A program made the position numbers and the translations under genes. From NCBI RefSeq assembly GCF_006228385.1, contig NZ_CP039852.1, forward strand, positions 2,682,001 through 2,746,000: 64,000 bases of DNA. Reading direction: 5' to 3'. The notes beneath the pieces were generated by a model. That model searched no databases and was not told the DNA's origin. It worked only from the letters and a program-made list of their open reading frames with translations. This document shows positions 38,981 through 48,200 of this stretch, in pieces (within the stretch, counting starts at the first letter, position 1; each line of letters starts with the position of its first letter). This DNA is from Salinimonas iocasae. Its GTDB lineage: Bacteria > Pseudomonadota > Gammaproteobacteria > Enterobacterales > Alteromonadaceae.

Positions 38981-40504
38981 ATGGGAAGTGCTGAGCAAAA
39001 GTATACAGTGCCATTGAGTGACGGGCCTGACTGGACCTTTGACTTAATTGAACAATATGAATACCACATTGACAGAATCGCTAAAGATTTCCGCCTGGAT
39101 ATTTATCCCAATCAGATTGAAGTAATTACCGCTGAACAAATGATGGATGCCTATGCCAGTATCGGGATGCCGATTAATTATACGCACTGGTCATTTGGCA
39201 AAAAGTTTATTCAGACAGAGCAGCAATATCGCCGTGGTCAAATGGGCCTGGCGTACGAGATAGTTATCAATTCTAACCCCTGCATCGCGTATCTGATGGA
39301 GGAAAACACCATTACTATGCAGGCGCTGGTCATGGCGCACGCCTGTTACGGACACAACTCATTTTTCAAAGGTAACTATTTGTTTCAGACATGGACAGAT
39401 GCTGATTCAATTATTGATTATCTGGTTTTTGCTAAAAATTACATTTCTAAATGCGAACAAAAGCATGGTGAGAAAGAAGTAGAGGATATTCTCGACTCTT
39501 GCCACGCACTGATGAACTATGGCGTGGACAGGTATAAACGTCCGCAAAAGATTTCATTACAGGAAGAGCGTAACCGTCAAAAGCAACGGGAAAAATATCT
39601 GCAGTCACAGGTAAATGAGTTATGGCGGACGCTACCCGATAGTAAAGCCAGTGTAGAGCCTCAGGCCATTCGCTTCCCCGAGGAGCCACAGGAAAACCTG
39701 CTTTATTTCATTGAGAAAAATGCGCCGTTACTGGAGCCGTGGCAAAGAGAACTGGTACGGATTGTCAGAAAGGTTTCTCAGTACTTTTATCCGCAAAAAC
39801 AAACACAGGTTATGAATGAGGGCTGGGCGTGTTTCTGGCACTATCATATTCTCACGCAGCTTTACGACGATGGACTGGTAACAGACCGTTTTATGATGGA
39901 GTTTTTGCACAGTCATACCAGTGTCGTGATGCAACCGGAATACAACAGCCCCTATTATTCCGGCATTAACCCCTACGCGCTGGGGTTCAATATGTTCATG
40001 GATATTAAGCGGATTTGTCAGAATCCTACTGATGAAGACCGTTATTATTTACCAGATATCGCAGGTAAAGACTGGTTGGAGACCGTTCATTTTGCCATGC
40101 AGAACTTTAAGGATGAAAGCTTTATCAGTCAGTTTCTTTCACCCAAACTAATACGCGATTTCAAATTGTTCGCCGTTGAGGATGACGCTCAGAATCCGTT
40201 TATCAGTGTGAGTGCCATACATGATGAATCCGGCTATCGGGCGATAAAGGAAAAACTTTCAGCGCAATACAACCTGAGCAACAACGAGCCAAATATTCAG
40301 ATTTACAATGTGGATGTACGTGGCGATCGCTCACTGACATTGCGCTACATTCCGCAAAACGGTATTCCACTGGCAGAGTCTAAAGAAGAGGTAATGCGAC
40401 ACCTGAACAGGCTATGGAAGTTCAATGTCAGGCTGGAACAGGAAATGGAAAACGGCGAAGTGGAAATTATCGCTGCATGCACTAAAAAAGCGAAGGTCGC
40501 TTAA
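38981..40504 (+). CDS. ycgB: SpoVR family protein
   Basis: The 507-residue protein (E. coli YcgB about 510) belongs to the SpoVR family, named for a Bacillus spore-cortex gene but widespread in bacteria that do not sporulate. Conserved pieces include MALVMAHACYGHNSFFKGNYLF-like and NEGWACFWHYHI segments with several His residues. The ATG at 38981 follows a strong AGGAGG. The gene lies one base after yeaH, so the three form one operon. It ends convergently on the next gene with a four-base overlap. Confidence 0.93.
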   Translation: MGSAEQKYTVPLSDGPDWTFDLIEQYEYHIDRIAKDFRLDIYPNQIEVITAEQMMDAYASIGMPINYTHWSFGKKFIQTEQQYRRGQMGLAYEIVINSNPCIAYLMEENTITMQALVMAHACYGHNSFFKGNYLFQTWTDADSIIDYLVFAKNYISKCEQKHGEKEVEDILDSCHALMNYGVDRYKRPQKISLQEERNRQKQREKYLQSQVNELWRTLPDSKASVEPQAIRFPEEPQENLLYFIEKNAPLLEPWQRELVRIVRKVSQYFYPQKQTQVMNEGWACFWHYHILTQLYDDGLVTDRFMMEFLHSHTSVVMQPEYNSPYYSGINPYALGFNMFMDIKRICQNPTDEDRYYLPDIAGKDWLETVHFAMQNFKDESFISQFLSPKLIRDFKLFAVEDDAQNPFISVSAIHDESGYRAIKEKLSAQYNLSNNEPNIQIYNVDVRGDRSLTLRYIPQNGIPLAESKEEVMRHLNRLWKFNVRLEQEMENGEVEIIAACTKKAKVA

Positions 40505-41454
40505 CCTTCGCTTCCTTCTTCGCATACTACCGCAAGGTGCGTACCCTTATGACTAACATGCAACCGGCTTCCCCCCTGAGGACAATAGTCTGAAATGTCG
40601 AGCCATGGTTGCCACGCTGGCGCAGTGGTGTCTGCAGACTCTGCGGTGTGGTTGGCTTGCCGGTTAGGCATTTCACTGACTACAGGCTCGCGAAAATCCC
40701 ACGCCAGAATAACATTATCAACAATTGTCAGCGCCTTAGCACCTGGTGTCCAGGCCATGTAATACGCACTTTCTGGTAGCGTTACCAGTAAGCTTGACTG
40801 GCGGGCCTCCGGGTCGTAACTCATGAGTGTCCAGGGCTGATTTTCCGGCTCCGGGTTTTTGGTGTAGCTGAAAAGCGTGGTATCAGGAATTTTCCAAAGA
40901 CTTGGACCAATATTTTTATCCAGTACTTCAGGTTTCCTGTCACGGCCAAGTCGCTGCAGTGTATGAGGCTCTCCAAGTACGAATACTAATGCCTCATCGT
41001 TGTTTATCCACGCATGATAGCCTATCGGCTCAACATCGCTGAATTTGTGTCCCCTGCCTCCATCAAACAGCCAAAGCCACTGTTTTTGCTTTTTATCAAC
41101 CAGTATGGTTGAAAAACCATCGGCTTCGGGCATCGGTGTTGGTGAATATTCGGAGGTGGCGGTATAGGTCAGATTCCGGTGATACTGATTGACCAGGTTG
41201 TATTCCATAACATCGGTTTGAGAAGCTGAGCCAGCATCAAACTGTTGCGTGTAATACAGCTTCTGACCGCGGCTGAAAAAGTGGGGCTGGTTAGTGTATG
41301 AGTCAGTGTCAGTAATTTTACGGGCCTGCTCAATACTTGGCTTATTGTTTTCATAGCTAAGACTGAATAGCCATAAGTTTGAAGCCGAACTTGCCGGTGC
41401 AGATGTTAGCGATATCGCCGTGAAAATGACGCCGCTCAGAGCAAAATTTTTCAT
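40501..41454 (-). CDS. Exported TolB-like beta-propeller protein, function unknown
   Basis: The 317-residue protein has a signal peptide (residues 1-24, ending at ASSAS). The rest is made of repeated short strands such as GQKLYYTQQFDAG and DNVILAWDF, with periodic Asp/Gly turns, which suggests a TolB/WD40-like propeller. I do not recognise a specific family. It is last in the prmB-aroC-MFS operon (14 bp after the MFS gene), which gives no clear functional link. Confidence 0.7.
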   Translation of the reverse strand: MKNFALSGVIFTAISLTSAPASSASNLWLFSLSYENNKPSIEQARKITDTDSYTNQPHFFSRGQKLYYTQQFDAGSASQTDVMEYNLVNQYHRNLTYTATSEYSPTPMPEADGFSTILVDKKQKQWLWLFDGGRGHKFSDVEPIGYHAWINNDEALVFVLGEPHTLQRLGRDRKPEVLDKNIGPSLWKIPDTTLFSYTKNPEPENQPWTLMSYDPEARQSSLLVTLPESAYYMAWTPGAKALTIVDNVILAWDFREPVVSEMPNRQANHTAESADTTAPAWQPWLDISDYCPQGGSRLHVSHKGTHLAVVCEEGSEG

Positions 41455-41468
41455 TGAATTCCCACCAG

Positions 41469-42665
41469 TCAGTATCCGCTATCCATGTTTTTCGGGCGCA
41501 CTAACAATAGCACCAGCGCACCGGCCAGACAACTTAAGGCAGCGATGGCAAAGGTGGTATAACTGTTGGTGCCGTCCTGCCACAACTGACCAGCCCCGAA
41601 ATTACCGAATGCACCACCGAATCCGAAGGCGATCCCGATATACAATGCCTGCCCGCGCCCATGATATTGAGCCGGTAAATAATGATGAATAAAATGTACC
41701 GATGTAGCGTGGTTTAAACCGAAGCTCAGGGCGTGAATCAGTTGCGTCACTACCACTATCCAGCCAATATCAGCCCACCCTGCCAGTGCGTACCAGCGTA
41801 CAGCGGTAAGTAAAAGACAAAGCATCAATAGTAACCACACGCCAAACTGTCGGATGAGGCGCTGCGCAATTAAAAAGATGCCGACTTCAGCCAACACACC
41901 CAGCGCAATAAGCAAACCTGTCTGCTGACCAGAATAGTTCAGGTCGCGCATATACAATGCAAAAAAACCATAATATGGCCCAAAACTGATTTGCAGTAGT
42001 GTGGCGCTGATCATGAAGATCAGAAATGGGCGCGTTGATATACACCGCCAGAGACTTCCGGAGACCTCATTAAAATTTGTTTTAAGTGCCGGCTGGGTTA
42101 AAAAAAGCGAGCTTAAAAATAATAATGAAAGAATGAGTATACTGGCATAAACCGGCAATTCGGTAGAAGTAAGATCAAGACCTTTGCCAACGCCCACAGT
42201 CAAAATGATAAACCCGATACTGCCCCATAGCCGTATCTGCCCGTAGCTTGTGTTGGTCGGTGATACCGATTTCATTGTAATTACTTCCAGCTGCGGAAGT
42301 ACTGCGGTCCAGAACATCATCATTAGACCGAATGCGAGGGTAAGCCCCCAAAAGCCGGTTACGAAAAATACTAACCCGAAGCACAGGGCGCTAAGCAAGC
42401 AGCCTAGTCGCAATATCTGAAGTGCTTTTCCGGTTCTGTCTGCCAGTCCGGCCCATATCGACGGTCCGATGATCCGCGATAATGTAATAACGGCAAATAG
42501 ATTACCAATATCAGCAGAACTAAAACCCCGGCCATCCAGAAAAATGCCCAGATAAGGAACCAAAACACCGAGTTGCCCAAAGTAAAGCCAGTAAGTAACA
42601 GCCAGTAAAATAAGATTGGTTCGGGTGTGGGCTTTACCCTCACCCGATAACGCATTAACAGGCAC
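41469..42665 (-). CDS. MFS transporter, HcaT/3-phenylpropionate-permease type
   Basis: The 398-residue protein has about 12 membrane segments and the MFS loop motif GLADRTGKALQILRLG after the second or third helix. The N-terminal YWLYFGQLGVLVPYLGIFLDGRG pattern is typical of the HcaT-like (PPP) family. The substrate is unknown. The start is a GTG two bases after the aroC stop, with no clear ribosome site, so translation is probably coupled to aroC. Confidence 0.82.
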   Translation of the reverse strand: MPVNALSGEGKAHTRTNLILLAVTYWLYFGQLGVLVPYLGIFLDGRGFSSADIGNLFAVITLSRIIGPSIWAGLADRTGKALQILRLGCLLSALCFGLVFFVTGFWGLTLAFGLMMMFWTAVLPQLEVITMKSVSPTNTSYGQIRLWGSIGFIILTVGVGKGLDLTSTELPVYASILILSLLFLSSLFLTQPALKTNFNEVSGSLWRCISTRPFLIFMISATLLQISFGPYYGFFALYMRDLNYSGQQTGLLIALGVLAEVGIFLIAQRLIRQFGVWLLLMLCLLLTAVRWYALAGWADIGWIVVVTQLIHALSFGLNHATSVHFIHHYLPAQYHGRGQALYIGIAFGFGGAFGNFGAGQLWQDGTNSYTTFAIAALSCLAGALVLLLVRPKNMDSGY

Positions 42666-42667
42666 CG

Positions 42668-43765
42668 TTATTTATTTGCAGTGATATCGGGTGTCTGACT
42701 GGTGGATACCGGGTTTTGCGCCCGCTGTCTCAGGCAATGGTCCATCAATGTTATAGCCAGCATCGCTTCGGCAATGGGTACAGCACGTATTCCCACGCAG
42801 GGATCGTGTCGTCCCTTTGTGACAACGTCGATTTCGTTTCCATCAATATCGATAGTTTTACCCGGTACCGAAATACTGGAAGTGGGCTTTAACGCCATGT
42901 GTACGATAAGCTCCTGACCGCTTGAAATACCGCCGAGTACACCGCCTGCATGATTAGAGCTAAATCCCTGCGGTGTAAGCGGATCACGGTGCTCACTGCC
43001 TTTTTGCTCGATGACACCGAATCCGTCTCCAATCTCTACACCTTTTACCGCATTGATACCCATCATGGCGCTGGCGATATCAGCATCCAGACGATCAAAG
43101 ACAGGCTCACCCCAACCCGCCGGCATGTTGGTCGCCACAACAGACACTTTCGCCCCTATTGAGTCACCGCTTTTTTTCAGCTCTCGCATGTAGGTATCTA
43201 GCGCATCAAGCTTACTCTCATCCGGACAGAAAAAAGGGTTTGTATTGGTAATACTGTGGTCAACCTTCTCAATTTTGACAGGGCCAAGTTGAGACAGATA
43301 GCCATGAATCTGAATACCAAACTCCTGGCTGAGATATTTTTTTGCAATAGCGCCAGCCGCCACTCTGACCGCCGTTTCGCGAGCGGATGAGCGTCCCCCG
43401 CCACGATAATCCCGAGTTCCGTATTTTTGCTGATAGGTATAATCAGCATGACCTGGCCGGAATCTGTCTTTAATATTGGAGTAATCCTGGCTTCGCTGGT
43501 CCTTATTGTTAATCAGCAAACCAATACTGGTGCCGGTTGTCTGGCCCTCAAACACACCAGATAAAATCTGTACCGCATCATCTTCGCGACGTGCTGTAGT
43601 ATAGCGTGAGGTACCTGGCTTTCGCCGATCCAAATCAACCTGAAGATCAGCCTCACACAGGTCCATTCCGGGAGGACAGCCATCAACCACACCGCCTATT
43701 GCGATACCGTGACTCTCACCAAAGGTGGTGACTGTAAAAAGTTTTCCGAAGCTGTTTCCTGACAT
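42668..43765 (-). CDS. aroC: Chorismate synthase
   Basis: AroC makes chorismate from 5-enolpyruvylshikimate-3-phosphate using reduced FMN. The 365-residue protein has the signature regions [38 protein letters not shown] and [17 protein letters not shown]. It follows prmB by three bases, as in E. coli. Confidence 0.98.
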   Translation of the reverse strand: MSGNSFGKLFTVTTFGESHGIAIGGVVDGCPPGMDLCEADLQVDLDRRKPGTSRYTTARREDDAVQILSGVFEGQTTGTSIGLLINNKDQRSQDYSNIKDRFRPGHADYTYQQKYGTRDYRGGGRSSARETAVRVAAGAIAKKYLSQEFGIQIHGYLSQLGPVKIEKVDHSITNTNPFFCPDESKLDALDTYMRELKKSGDSIGAKVSVVATNMPAGWGEPVFDRLDADIASAMMGINAVKGVEIGDGFGVIEQKGSEHRDPLTPQGFSSNHAGGVLGGISSGQELIVHMALKPTSSISVPGKTIDIDGNEIDVVTKGRHDPCVGIRAVPIAEAMLAITLMDHCLRQRAQNPVSTSQTPDITANK

Positions 43766-43768
43766 AAA

Positions 43769-44710
43769 TTATTGCCCACCCTGCATGTTCCAGTATTCCA
43801 CCAGTGTTTCTTTTTGAACGGCAAAAATGCCGTGACCACCATGCTCAAAGGTCAGCCATTGTACATCAAGACCTGCAAACCGCTGTGCCATATGTACTTC
43901 ACTATTTCCTACCTCAACAAACATCCATCCGCCATCATTCAGATGATTGACGCCCTGCTTAAGTAATACCTCAACAAGATCCAGCCCATCGTTGCCTGCA
44001 GCAAGGGCGAGCTCCGGTTCATGATGGTACTCTTCGGGCAGATCCGCCATATCCTGGGCATCAACATAGGGCGGATTCGACACGATCAGGTCATAGCGCT
44101 GTCCCTGCAAGTTACTGAACAAGTCAGATTCAATGGGATAAACCCGCTCACTGAGCTGATGCTCCTGTATATTTTCGTCAGCCACCGCTAACGCGTCGGA
44201 GGAAATATCTACCGCATCCACATGCGCCTCTTCAAACGCATAGGCCAAAGCTATTGCGATACAGCCCCCACCGGTGCACATATCCAGAATCATGGCGGGC
44301 GACTCTGAAAGATGATCACTAAATCGCTTTTGAATCAGCTCTGCAAAAGGTGAACGCGGAATTAATACACGCTCATCAACGTAAAACGGTAAGCCGCAAA
44401 ACCAGGCTTCATGGGTAATATAAGGAAGCGGCATTCTGGTTTGAACACGCTTTAATACCAGCTCTGCCACTTTTTCCCGCTCACTTTTCGTCAGCTTGGC
44501 AGCGAAAAGTCCTTCACCGGTGTGAGTGAGCATACTCTGAGGTAAGTGCAGACCATAAAGAACAAGCGAGACAGCTTCATCCCATGGATTATCTGTACCA
44601 TGACCGAAATATAACTCTGCATCATTAAATCGGCTCACTGACCAGCGCACCATATCCAGTATCGTGTGTAAATCGTTTATGGCTTCGTCGAGATAAATCT
44701 TGTCAGTCAT
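43769..44710 (-). CDS. prmB: Ribosomal protein L3 glutamine N5-methyltransferase
   Basis: PrmB methylates a glutamine of ribosomal protein L3. The 313-residue protein has the SAM-binding MCTGGGCIAIALA near residue 143 and the catalytic NPPY motif in SNPPYVDAQD. The PrmB rather than PrmC assignment rests on the length, the N-terminus, and the position between smrB (divergent) and aroC, the same as in E. coli. Confidence 0.95.
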   Translation of the reverse strand: MTDKIYLDEAINDLHTILDMVRWSVSRFNDAELYFGHGTDNPWDEAVSLVLYGLHLPQSMLTHTGEGLFAAKLTKSEREKVAELVLKRVQTRMPLPYITHEAWFCGLPFYVDERVLIPRSPFAELIQKRFSDHLSESPAMILDMCTGGGCIAIALAYAFEEAHVDAVDISSDALAVADENIQEHQLSERVYPIESDLFSNLQGQRYDLIVSNPPYVDAQDMADLPEEYHHEPELALAAGNDGLDLVEVLLKQGVNHLNDGGWMFVEVGNSEVHMAQRFAGLDVQWLTFEHGGHGIFAVQKETLVEYWNMQGGQ

Positions 44711-44843
44711 GCTGCCTCAGGTACATCCAGTTAGGGAAAACTGGTATCATACCCAAGAATAAGCGGCGCGCCCATGCCTAATTTAATGGGTAATGTCCCC
44801 TAATCAGGATAGCTGCGAAGAGGTATTGCCGGAGAAATCGCGC

Positions 44844-45407
44844 ATGACTACAAATAAGCCGGACCAGGACAGCGACGACTACAACTTGTTTCGCCAGGCA
44901 TTTGGCAGTGTTAAGCCACTAAAGCAGGATAAAGTTGCCCCAGACCGCAAGGAAAAGCTGAAGGCAAAGTCTCGGGTTAATACAAAAAGCACCAGGCAGG
45001 AACGACAAGTCACCGCCTCATTCGCGTTTTCAGATATCTATCAGGCGGTATTACCAGACACCGGGCCTATGCGTTACTGTCGTGAAGACGTATCCACTCA
45101 TTTGCTTAAGCAATTACGCCGCGGCGATTATTCACCGGACCTGATTCTGGATCTGCATGGCCTCAACCGCGAGGCGGCAAAACATGAGCTTAGTGCGCTG
45201 CTTCACACTGCGCACAAGCAACTGATCGATTGTGTTGCCATCGTTCACGGCATCGGCTCAGGTGTACTGAAAACCGCGCTTCCACACCTGCTCATACAGC
45301 ACCCCCACGTGATGGCGTTTCATCAGGCCCCTCTTGAACATGGCGGACAGGGCGCCCTGTTAGTACTGGTAGAGACGACGGAGCCTGACTTCAACCCATT
45401 TCGCTGA
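44844..45407 (+). CDS. smrB: Smr-domain endonuclease SmrB
   Basis: SmrB cleaves mRNA between collided ribosomes to start ribosome rescue. The 187-residue protein (E. coli 183) has a basic N-terminal region and a C-terminal Smr domain with DLHGLNREAAKHEL and the catalytic-type HGIGSGVLKTAL. The ATG at 44844 with GGAG upstream gives the family length. An upstream in-frame ATG at 44793 is not favoured. It is divergent from prmB, as in E. coli. Confidence 0.94.
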   Translation: MTTNKPDQDSDDYNLFRQAFGSVKPLKQDKVAPDRKEKLKAKSRVNTKSTRQERQVTASFAFSDIYQAVLPDTGPMRYCREDVSTHLLKQLRRGDYSPDLILDLHGLNREAAKHELSALLHTAHKQLIDCVAIVHGIGSGVLKTALPHLLIQHPHVMAFHQAPLEHGGQGALLVLVETTEPDFNPFR

Positions 45408-45415
45408 CAGCGTGC

Positions 45416-45538
45416 CTATTCTTCTTCCCGTGTATTATGAATAATCAGGTAAGTATAATAGCCCATCAATCCTACAATCAGTCCGATTCCCAATAGTGAT
45501 CCCCATACTACCGGGTCGTGCAACATTGATACAAGCAT
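45416..45538 (-). CDS. Small membrane protein, DUF3149-like
   Basis: A 40-residue frame reads MLVSMLHDPVVWGSLLGIGL at its start and ends TREEE. One hydrophobic segment (about residues 10-33) is flanked by polar ends. The ATG at 45538 is preceded by GGAG at the right distance (six bases). An earlier ATG at 45550 overlaps that ribosome site. The shape resembles the DUF3149 single-helix proteins of gammaproteobacteria; this is from memory and not checked. It ends eight bases from convergent smrB. Confidence 0.7.
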   Translation of the reverse strand: MLVSMLHDPVVWGSLLGIGLIVGLMGYYTYLIIHNTREEE

Positions 45539-45766
45539 ACGTTTCTCCATAGAGGTGTTTCATAAGTAAGTATGCAATGGATGGCGAATTAGCGTACTGA
45601 TCGAAATCAATAATCTCGTGTATCTAGCGGAATAAGTCACTATTGATCTTATTTGGCAATAACTATCGAGGTAGTAAGTTTGGGATATCCGGCAGACGGA
45701 AATTAAAGAGGAAGGGTGTTAGCACGGTTAATTGCACGTACAAAAAACAATTCACAATATTTTATT

Positions 45767-45785
45767 GCAAATAATTCTCATTTGC
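45767..45785. promoter_or_regulatory. Fur box
   Basis: GCAAATAATTCTCATTTGC matches the 19-bp Fur consensus at about 12 positions. It lies in a perfect inverted repeat TGCAAAT-N7-ATTTGCA (45766-45786). It overlaps a possible plus-strand promoter, TTGCAA (45765-45770), 17 bases, TAACCT (45788-45793). No protein gene starts nearby on the plus strand. Confidence 0.7.
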
Positions 45786-45799
45786 ACTAACCTGTAATT

Positions 45800-45880
45800 G
45801 CCTGTTCGACGTTAGGTGATTAACGGTCTTGGCTTAGCGTCGGTGTTGGACGGGTGTGTGGTGCGCCCGTCCAACCTTTT
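45800..45880 (+). ncRNA. Candidate Fur-repressed small RNA
   Basis: A Fur-overlapped promoter-like sequence is followed about 80 bases later by a terminator, with no open reading frame between. Both flanking genes are on the minus strand, so a plus-strand transcript here would be independent. It does not show the RyhB core sequence known from enterobacteria and vibrios. A 9-bp pairing (with one bulged base) is possible between GTTAGGTGAT near 45811 and ATCACCAAC in the sodB leader. The exact 5' end is a guess. Confidence 0.4.
45846..45880 (+). terminator. Plus-strand terminator of the Fur-linked unit
   Basis: A perfect 9-bp stem TTGGACGGG/CCCGTCCAA (45846-45854 with 45866-45874), which can extend by two more pairs, is followed by CCTTTT. 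On the minus strand no T tract follows, so it fits plus-strand termination better. Confidence 0.65.
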
Positions 45881-46515
45881 CACGAAAACAGCTTCCAGAA
45901 CCAGCTCTTATCCAGATCTTCCTGACAGCTCTTGAGCTGAGTGGCGTAACGAAGTGAGCGCGATTTCACTTTTGCTGCGACCTTTTTCAACCACGGCTTG
46001 CGGTTGTAAGATTTTCTTTTATACCCACCCCATCCTTCGTGGTAATTAAGGTACTGACTATAGGCATCCCATTTTGACGATCCATTTATCTTATACGACT
46101 TGTAGATAAACCAACCCATAAAGTCCATGGCATCATCAAAATCATCACGATCTGCCCAGCTATTGCCGGTCTCTTTTATATAGTCTCCCCAGGTTATGGT
46201 TTTTGCCTGTGAGTACCCATATGCAGAACTTACTCGTCCCCATGGGATAAGTCCGAAAAATACATAATCTTTAGGGGGCAGTGCATCATGTCGAAAGGAG
46301 CTTTCCTGAAACATCATCGCCATTGGCACATGGATAGGCACGCCCCACTTATCGCGGGTGTCGACTGCAGCGTCATACCAGTCTTCTTTTTCGTAAAAAA
46401 TTTCGCAGAGGTTGCTTGCATTTTTAGGGGGAGCGGTAGCACAGCCAGTCAAAAAAACTGATAGAAAGGCAAGTGGCCAAAAAAAACTGTGAACTCGTTT
46501 GAACTTTTTCAACAT
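45880..46515 (-). CDS. Lipoprotein with lysozyme-like (SLT) transglycosylase fold
   Basis: The 211-residue protein has a lipoprotein signal with lipobox LTGC (Cys25). The domain after it resembles soluble lytic transglycosylases, with the likely catalytic Glu71 in MMFQESSFRHDA and the later AYGYSQAKTITWGDY and YLNYHEGW motifs. It would cut peptidoglycan glycan strands from the inner leaflet of the outer membrane. No partner is adjacent. It is 80 bp downstream of gshA. Confidence 0.82.
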   Translation of the reverse strand: MLKKFKRVHSFFWPLAFLSVFLTGCATAPPKNASNLCEIFYEKEDWYDAAVDTRDKWGVPIHVPMAMMFQESSFRHDALPPKDYVFFGLIPWGRVSSAYGYSQAKTITWGDYIKETGNSWADRDDFDDAMDFMGWFIYKSYKINGSSKWDAYSQYLNYHEGWGGYKRKSYNRKPWLKKVAAKVKSRSLRYATQLKSCQEDLDKSWFWKLFS

Positions 46516-46568
46516 CGGGTGTCCAAATTAATGTTCTAGCAAAATGTGTGTTTCCCTGGAACGTTTTT

Positions 46569-46597
46569 ACGCCTGACGCCCTGTCAGGCGTTTTTTT
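46569..46597 (+). terminator. Strong plus-strand terminator hairpin between minus-strand genes
   Basis: A perfect 9-bp stem ACGCCTGAC/GTCAGGCGT (46569-46577 with 46583-46591) with a five-base loop is followed by seven T bases on the plus strand. On the minus strand the stem is followed by AAAAACG instead. It lies right at the 3' end of gshA. Confidence 0.8.
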
Positions 46598-48182
46598 ATG
46601 CTTGTTCCATCGCGTAGTAATCGCGGATAAAGGTTGCAAAATCTTTATCATCTTCACTTTCAATATCTTGCTGTGCTTTCAATGACGCTTCAGCCAGAGC
46701 TGCGAAGTCGCTTTCCTGGTGGTGAGTATAGGAAAGTTTTTGGTATGTGTCTGCGTATTCTTTTGCTAACAGTAACCCCAGCGCAGAATTATCGGCATCG
46801 TCAGCCAGCAACGTTGACATAATCTGTCCTGATGGGGTTTGGTCAGGATCGCAAATCTTGCTCCACTGTGTACCAACGGCTTGAGAATATCTTTCTGTAT
46901 CATTAGCTTTATCAAGAAGCCTGGCCACAGACTCAAATTTCTCAAACAGGCTTTTTGCCCAATCCCGCATTTTTACAGACTGGCCATGCTCTTTCAGGCA
47001 AAGCTCGGGGTTACGCCCTTCTAAAACGACGGCATCCATATTGTCCCGAGCTTCGGCGATTGTATCAGGCGTCAACTGTTCACTCGGCATCATCAGACAG
47101 GTCAGTAGATAAACATCCAGGAAATCCATCTGCTCTGACGAAATACCTGTTGCAGAAAATGGGTCTAAATCCAGAGCTCGTATCTCTATATAACTCACAC
47201 CCCGATTAACCAGAGCATCTGTCGGTTTTTCCAGCGACAATGTAGGCTGTTTGGGCCGAATGGGTGAGTACAGCTCATTTTCGATCTGCAGGATATTATG
47301 ACTAAGCTGCTGCCAGTTACCGTCTTCGCCTGCTGCAAACCCGGCGAACCGCGTGGAAGGCGTCTGCATTGCTTCTCTAAGCAACCTTACATAATTATCC
47401 AGTTCGTTATAGCAGATTTGCAAAGCTGATTGCTCGGCGTTGGTATAGCCCAAATCGCTCATTCTTAATGAAGTTGCATATGGCAGGTAATAGGTCCCCT
47501 TACCTACCTTTTCAAACTTCATTTTGTGCGATTTATTATTTAAAAACGAACTGCAAAGTGCAGGCGATGCACCAAACAGATAGGGAATTAGCCAACACGT
47601 TCTTCTGTAATTTCTTATCAGCGAGAAGTAGTCCTGCGCCACTTGTTCCTGAGTATGTTCCTGCTTATGCAATGCAGCCCAGTGTGCCCAGAAACTTTCA
47701 GAAAATGAAAAGTTATAGTGCACGCCCGCAATTGCCTGCATCATACTGCCATACCGGTTTTTTAATCCAACTCGGTAAACGCTTTTCATTTTGCCGACAT
47801 TCGACTCGCCGAAATTAGCGATAGGGATGCTATCTTCATCTTCAATGAAACAGGGCATGCTCATTGGCCATAGCAACTCACCATCAATATTGTCAGAAAC
47901 AAATTTGTGAATGTCCTGAAGCTGTTCTATTGATGTCTGAGCATGAATTGCTGGTGGGGTAATAAACTCCAGCAATGACTCTGAAAAGTCGGTGGTAATC
48001 GATTCATGAGTCAGCGCCGAACCCAGCGCCTCTGGATGACCCTTTTGCGACAGCGTTCCGTCCTTTTCAATACGAAGCGCTTCTCTTTCCACGCCACGAC
48101 GACTCTGGGCCAGGCCTTTTATAAATGTACTGGCATTCAGCGCTTCCAGCCGCTGTTCAAAATTCAGTTGCGTCACAGTCAA
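46596..48182 (-). CDS. gshA: Glutamate-cysteine ligase
   Basis: GshA makes gamma-glutamylcysteine, the first step of glutathione synthesis. The 528-residue protein has the family N-terminal RRGVEREALRIEKDG and the conserved YIEIRALDLDPF block. The start is uncertain: TTG at 48182 or GTG at 48176, both with only weak ribosome-site matches. Either way the conserved domain is complete. Confidence 0.95.
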   Translation of the reverse strand: MTVTQLNFEQRLEALNASTFIKGLAQSRRGVEREALRIEKDGTLSQKGHPEALGSALTHESITTDFSESLLEFITPPAIHAQTSIEQLQDIHKFVSDNIDGELLWPMSMPCFIEDEDSIPIANFGESNVGKMKSVYRVGLKNRYGSMMQAIAGVHYNFSFSESFWAHWAALHKQEHTQEQVAQDYFSLIRNYRRTCWLIPYLFGASPALCSSFLNNKSHKMKFEKVGKGTYYLPYATSLRMSDLGYTNAEQSALQICYNELDNYVRLLREAMQTPSTRFAGFAAGEDGNWQQLSHNILQIENELYSPIRPKQPTLSLEKPTDALVNRGVSYIEIRALDLDPFSATGISSEQMDFLDVYLLTCLMMPSEQLTPDTIAEARDNMDAVVLEGRNPELCLKEHGQSVKMRDWAKSLFEKFESVARLLDKANDTERYSQAVGTQWSKICDPDQTPSGQIMSTLLADDADNSALGLLLAKEYADTYQKLSYTHHQESDFAALAEASLKAQQDIESEDDKDFATFIRDYYAMEQA

Positions 48183-48200
48183 ATCTTAATCCGGTTTAAG

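Noticed and set aside
45800..45880. Naming the candidate small RNA as RyhB
   Set aside because: The enterobacterial/vibrio RyhB core sequence is absent, and position alone is not enough for orthology.
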